The notes below the pieces were generated by a model. It was not told where the DNA came from. It was given only the letters and a program-made list of their open reading frames with translations, and made no database searches. DNA of 25,376 nucleotides from a virus: positions 1-25,376 of IMG/VR virus record IMGVR_UViG_3300036985_000289; one strand, 5' to 3'. Of this stretch, positions 21,679 through 25,376 are shown in pieces; positions within the stretch are counted from its first letter, which is position 1; every line of letters starts with the position of its first letter. The position numbers and the translations under genes were made by a program.

Positions 21679-22125
21679 GTGAATGTATCAAAGGCTGGTA
21701 TCTTACTTATCAAACATCACGAAGGTGTGCGTAATCATCCCTACCGTTGCCCTGCTGGGCTTTGGACTGTTGGTGTGGGTCACCTTATTGGGAATGGCAA
21801 ATCACTGCCTGAATCTTGGAATAGAACTTTTTCACAAGAAGAAATAGATAAAATTCTTAAAGCTGACTTACGTCGTTTTGAGTTAGGCTTAAGTAAACTT
21901 TTACCTAATGTACCTCTTAAACAAAATGAGTTTGATGCCCTTGTCAGTTTTTGCTTTAATCTGGGTCTTGGATGCTTTCAGCGTTCAACCATCCGTCAAG
22001 CGTTGCTTAGAGACAATAAAGAAAAAGCTATGGAATCATTAGTAAAATACTGCCGAGCTGGTGGTAAAATACTTAAAGGTTTACAAACAAGAAGGTTAGA
22101 CGAAAAAGCATTATTCGAAAGATAA
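21679..22125 (+). CDS. Endolysin, GH24 muramidase
   Basis: 148 aa, GTG start directly after the holin stop; there is no other suitable start. KHHEGVRNHPYRCPAGLWTV holds the catalytic triad positions of phage lysozymes: E15, C24 (in place of Asp) and T30 in the E-8aa-C-5aa-T form. This is followed by GVGH and by the C-terminal NEFDALVSFCFNLGLGCF motif. No signal peptide or SAR anchor is visible, so release should depend on a holin. It hydrolyses the bacterial cell-wall peptidoglycan. Confidence 0.93.
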   Translation: MNVSKAGILLIKHHEGVRNHPYRCPAGLWTVGVGHLIGNGKSLPESWNRTFSQEEIDKILKADLRRFELGLSKLLPNVPLKQNEFDALVSFCFNLGLGCFQRSTIRQALLRDNKEKAMESLVKYCRAGGKILKGLQTRRLDEKALFER

Positions 22126-22126
22126 C

Positions 22127-22465
22127 ATGAACCTTATAACAGTTGAGTCGTGTAAAGCAGTTTATAGAATGTTACGTGAACTCCCACCTTTCAACAAATA
22201 TGAGTTACCTACACCTTCCGAGATAGAATTTTTAGTTGTAGATGATCCTGCAATGTATGGTCAATACCAACCTGAACCACACTGTATAACAATCAGTTCA
22301 GCTAAACAGAGTTATTTACAAACCCTAGAGAAAACAATGGCACATGAAATGGTGCATCTTATTTTATACCTTCAGGGTAAAAGATATGAGCTTCATAACA
22401 AAAACTTCTATAAACTAACATATCAAATAGCCGATATCTACGGCTGGGAACCCAAGGACTTATAA
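22127..22465 (+). CDS. SprT-like zinc metallopeptidase (112 aa)
   Basis: HEMVH (73-77) is a perfect HExxH zinc site with the preceding helix AMAHE..., and H90 in the ELHNKNFYKLTYQ segment is a candidate third ligand. The size and the end (AHEMVHLILYLQGKRYELHN) fit the SprT-like family of small metallopeptidases. Role unknown; it stands between the endolysin and a second holin-like gene, so a virion-maturation or lysis role is possible. The end overlaps the next gene by 1 nt (TAATG). Confidence 0.72.
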   Translation: MNLITVESCKAVYRMLRELPPFNKYELPTPSEIEFLVVDDPAMYGQYQPEPHCITISSAKQSYLQTLEKTMAHEMVHLILYLQGKRYELHNKNFYKLTYQIADIYGWEPKDL

Positions 22466-22650
22466 TGCCTAACGAACATTTAACAGATGCTACTAAACAT
22501 ATATTAGATACAGCATCAATAGCTACAGCAGTTGGAACACTAATACAAGTACTACCTGCTATTGCAGCTTTATTTACAATTGTATGGACTGTCATTCGCA
22601 TCTACGAAACAAAGACTATACAAAAACTATTAGGTAAACATAAAGGATAA
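22465..22650 (+). CDS. Holin-like small membrane protein (61 aa)
   Basis: One long hydrophobic segment, residues 17-45 (ASIATAVGTLIQVLPAIAAL, then FTIVWTVIRIY), is flanked by a short polar N-terminus (MPNEHLTDATKHILD) and a basic C-terminus (KTIQKLLGKHKG). The IRIYETKTIQKLLG ending is one I remember from T7-like phage holins or holin-like genes. A class II or III holin is the best guess, which would give this phage two holin-type genes. Confidence 0.6.
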   Translation: MPNEHLTDATKHILDTASIATAVGTLIQVLPAIAALFTIVWTVIRIYETKTIQKLLGKHKG

Positions 22651-22652
22651 GT

Positions 22653-23648
22653 ATGGCTACTTCAGGTACAACAACATTTAGCGTAACCCGTAATGACATT
22701 ATACAGTCATCCTTACGTCTATTAGGTGTGCTTGAAGAAGGTGCACAACCTACCGCACCAGCTATTGAGAATGCAAGTATGGTTCTTAATATGATGCTTA
22801 AAGATTGGATGACAGATGGTATTAAACTATGGACAGTTACTGAGTTAACTATTCCTTTAAAGGCTAACCAAACAACTTACACTATTGGACCTTCTAGTAC
22901 TTATGATTTAAATACTAATAAACCTTTAAGACTTATTCAATCTTTCTTAAGAAATATATCTAATACTACTAATCAAGTTGCAGAGGTATCCTTACTTTCA
23001 GGTGGATCAGGTTATACAGTACAACCCACTAATCCAGTATCATGCACTGGTGGTGCTGGTTCTGGTGCACAATTTAACTTAACCTATACTGGAGGTGTTG
23101 TTACTAAAGCTCTTCTTGCTAATAGTGGTGGTAATAATTATGCAGTAGGTGATGTTTTAACAATGTCTGGTGGTACCTTTACAACACCAGCAACGGTAAC
23201 TGTAGACTCTCTTTTAAATACATATATTGACTTACCTATGTCTATTCTTTCACAACAAGAATATAACATTTTAGGTTCTAAGTTTAACACAGGTACAATA
23301 AACTCTGTGTACTATTGGCCTTATGCAACATATGGAGAACTTAAAGTATTCTTAACTCCTAATTCAAGTACATCATCTACTTATGAATTACATATTACTG
23401 TTCAACGTCCTATTGAAGACATTACAACAGCTAATCAAACATTTGACTTTCCATCAGAATGGTTTCAATGTTTACGTTGGGGCTTAGCTTCAGAAATAGC
23501 AGCTGACTATGGATTACCTTTAGATAAACTAGGTGGTGTTATTGCTAGAGCAGAACAATATAAACAAAGATTAATGGCATGGGATACAGAGTATGCTTCT
23601 ACATTCTTCCAACCAGATATTAGAGCACAAGTACTAAGGTTTAGATAA
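22653..23648 (+). CDS. Head-tail adaptor, P22 gp4-like with inserted domain
   Basis: 331 aa. [20 protein letters not shown], then [20 protein letters not shown] (residues 9-60) is the helical N-terminal core of P22 gp4-type packaged-DNA stabilisation proteins, which plug the portal after packaging. The core resumes at 186-331 ([17 protein letters not shown], then [20 protein letters not shown]). Between them, residues about 108-185 hold a Gly-rich beta insertion ([41 protein letters not shown]). The usual gp4 is only about 165 aa, so this insertion is a large addition. It is directly followed by a gp10-like gene, in the P22 order. Confidence 0.78.
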   Translation: MATSGTTTFSVTRNDIIQSSLRLLGVLEEGAQPTAPAIENASMVLNMMLKDWMTDGIKLWTVTELTIPLKANQTTYTIGPSSTYDLNTNKPLRLIQSFLRNISNTTNQVAEVSLLSGGSGYTVQPTNPVSCTGGAGSGAQFNLTYTGGVVTKALLANSGGNNYAVGDVLTMSGGTFTTPATVTVDSLLNTYIDLPMSILSQQEYNILGSKFNTGTINSVYYWPYATYGELKVFLTPNSSTSSTYELHITVQRPIEDITTANQTFDFPSEWFQCLRWGLASEIAADYGLPLDKLGGVIARAEQYKQRLMAWDTEYASTFFQPDIRAQVLRFR

Positions 23649-25376
23649 TGCAAACATTACGCTTACCAATGACTTATGGGGTAGAGTTTCGTAATGATAC
23701 CACAGACAAAGGTTCTAAAATGGTTAACTGTTATCCAGATGACTATAATGGAACTCTTTATGCTAAGAAAAGACCTGGGTATGTTTCATCAGGTGTAGAC
23801 TTTGGAACGGGTACAGCACAAGGTTTATATACCTATGCTAGCAAAATATATGCAGTATTAAATAATACTCTTTATAATACTGACCTAACTACTACAACTA
23901 CAGTAGGAACATTAACAGGAACAGTTACTCCTTGTTCTTTTACTAATACCCTTAATAATGGGTATCTGTTCTTTCAAAAAGGTGACTCTGGTTACACATA
24001 TGATGGAACAACACTAACTAAACTTAGATCAGATAATGTAACATTTATTACTATTGATAGTGGTGGTACTGGTTACCCAGCTCCTGCTCTTTGGGCAGAA
24101 AATACAGCAGTAACTCAATATCAATGGCTTTACTATGGTACTAATGTATATTTAGTAACTGTTGCAGGTACTACAAGTACTACTGCTCCTACCTTTACAA
24201 GTGGTACAGCTAGTAATGGTTCCGCTACATTAGCCTATGTAGGAACTACTACTACAGTTTTACCTACTATTGTATTTGGAACTGAATGGAAAGCTACTAC
24301 TACTTATACACTTAATACACAGATATTTTATGGTAATAACTTATATACTGTAACTACTGCAGGTACAACAGCTTCTACAGCACCTACGTTTACATCAGGT
24401 TCTCAGACAGATGGAACAGCTACTTTAACATATGCTGGTACTAAAGCTACGGGTACAGCACTTCTTATTGATGGTATTTTAAATGGTATTACTATTACTA
24501 ATGGAGGTTCTGGGTATATAACTGCTCCTTCAATTACTGTAGGTACAGCTTGGGCTCCTTCTACAGCTTATACAATAGGACAACAGGTATACTCAGGAGC
24601 TAATCTTTATACTGTTGTTGTAGCTGGTACTACAGGTAGTTCTGCACCTACACATACTTCTGGAACAGCTTCTAATGGCAGTGCTACATTATTATGGGCA
24701 GGTCTTGCTGGAACTGCTAGTTGTTTATTAAATGGATTTCCTTCTACTCAAATAGTACCAGGAACAGCTTACTTTGATACTTATGTTGTTATTATGACAG
24801 AAGACGGTAAGATTTGGAATAGTGAACCTAATGATCCTACTAAATGGGATGCTTTAAACTATATTACTGCAGAAGCAGAACCTGATAAAGGTGTAGCTTT
24901 AGCTAAACACTTTAACTATTTAGTAGCTTTTGGTCAATGGTCTACAGAGTTTTTCTATGATGCAGGTTCAGCTGTTGGCTCACCATTCTTACCTAACCCT
25001 ACATTCCGTATTGAGTTTGGATGTGCTAATGGTAATTCTGTGGTTGAAATGCAACAAACAGTTGTATGGGTAGCTGTAGGACGTAATACTGGTAGAACAG
25101 TTCTTATGTTAGAAGGTACAAAACCTGTACAAATTTCAGATGTTTCTATTGAAAGAATCTTAAATCAATCTAATTTAACTAATGTTAGATCTTACTCATT
25201 AAAAATATCAGGTCATTATTTCTATGTCCTTAACTTATTAGATGATAATTTAACTCTTGTTTGTGATGTTAAGACTAAACAATGGTCTATTTGGACATCA
25301 TATGTTAATGGTCAAGAAACAATATTAGATGGTGTATTCTATACTTCTTACAATAATGAAGCATATGCACTTGACA
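23648..25376 (+). CDS. Tail accessory protein, P22 gp10-like, C-terminus beyond window
   Basis: TAATG overlap with the gp4-like gene; 576 codons are visible and the frame is open to the right edge. The N-terminal part (residues 1-125) and 355-576 (for example [20 protein letters not shown], then [33 protein letters not shown]) match what I know of P22 gp10-type DNA-stabilisation/tail-hub proteins. Residues about 130-355 carry two GGxGY strands (139 and 286) and three copies of a roughly 50-residue beta module. They are read in the DNA as three related repeats. It would sit under gp4 at the portal and join the tail tip or tailspikes. Confidence 0.72.
   Translation, partial: MQTLRLPMTYGVEFRNDTTDKGSKMVNCYPDDYNGTLYAKKRPGYVSSGVDFGTGTAQGLYTYASKIYAVLNNTLYNTDLTTTTTVGTLTGTVTPCSFTNTLNNGYLFFQKGDSGYTYDGTTLTKLRSDNVTFITIDSGGTGYPAPALWAENTAVTQYQWLYYGTNVYLVTVAGTTSTTAPTFTSGTASNGSATLAYVGTTTTVLPTIVFGTEWKATTTYTLNTQIFYGNNLYTVTTAGTTASTAPTFTSGSQTDGTATLTYAGTKATGTALLIDGILNGITITNGGSGYITAPSITVGTAWAPSTAYTIGQQVYSGANLYTVVVAGTTGSSAPTHTSGTASNGSATLLWAGLAGTASCLLNGFPSTQIVPGTAYFDTYVVIMTEDGKIWNSEPNDPTKWDALNYITAEAEPDKGVALAKHFNYLVAFGQWSTEFFYDAGSAVGSPFLPNPTFRIEFGCANGNSVVEMQQTVVWVAVGRNTGRTVLMLEGTKPVQISDVSIERILNQSNLTNVRSYSLKISGHYFYVLNLLDDNLTLVCDVKTKQWSIWTSYVNGQETILDGVFYTSYNNEAYALD
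24115..24702 (+). repeat. Three ~150-bp coding repeats in the gp10-like gene
   Basis: Modules at about 24115-24249, 24287-24442 and 24551-24702 share the order aromatic-rich start, YG/SGxxLYxVT, AGTT, APTxTSG, and GxATLxYxG. Sequences include [20 protein letters not shown] and [20 protein letters not shown]. They are degenerate at DNA level. Similar Y-x-V-G, APTHTSG modules occur in phage structural proteins as surface-exposed folds; here they are inserted within a head-tail protein. Confidence 0.7.

Overview
The window is a block of a tailed bacteriophage genome (AT-rich, mostly SD-led and tightly packed or overlapping genes). It carries almost the whole head and tail morphogenesis module, plus the edge of a leftward early or accessory module. 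A podovirus-type virion is suggested by a P22 gp4-like adaptor followed directly by a P22 gp10-like tail accessory protein, with no tape-measure gene in view. The host cannot be named from the sequence. The style (GroES-like gene beside the portal, many lysine-rich small ORFs, modular fibre genes) resembles uncultivated aquatic phages; that is inference.

Left part, minus strand (1-2831): a 126-aa gene with its own terminator, then a cassette of very small overlapping genes (28-65 aa, two of them single-pass membrane proteins). The cassette ends in a large gene running off the left edge. That gene combines a CxxC...CxxC zinc-ribbon-like segment with the conserved motifs of amidoligase (ATP-dependent COOH-NH2 ligase) domains.

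Centre (2832-3772): a roughly 940-bp control region. It holds several perfect inverted repeats, a candidate structured RNA on the minus strand (3437-3533), a 113-bp tract that is A/T at 112 positions (3536-3648), and two divergent near-consensus sigma70-type promoters. The rightward promoter has a 7-bp-arm palindrome over its -10 box, a classic operator layout.

Right part, plus strand (3773-25376): one apparently continuous operon. Order: putative TerS; an island of small very basic proteins; a 255-aa protein with a lysozyme-like C-terminal motif; HNH nuclease; TerL; portal; a small overlapping gene; GroES-like chaperonin; scaffold; two structural proteins; major capsid protein; hairpins and a 19-aa ORF; head or tail decoration proteins; a 326-aa hydrophobic repeat protein; a zinc-binding protein; a set of fibre genes (one with an S74 self-cleaving chaperone domain) with small companion genes; and a lysis cassette (spanin-like or holin-like membrane proteins, GH24 endolysin, SprT-like metallopeptidase, second holin-like protein). 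It ends with the gp4-like adaptor and the gp10-like protein, which is cut by the right edge.

The most interesting material is the leftward amidoligase cassette, the divergent control region with its candidate structured RNA, the basic-protein island between terS and terL (including a micro-gene read in a second frame of the terS tail), the hydrophobic repeat protein, and the shared domain insertions in the gp4-like and gp10-like proteins.
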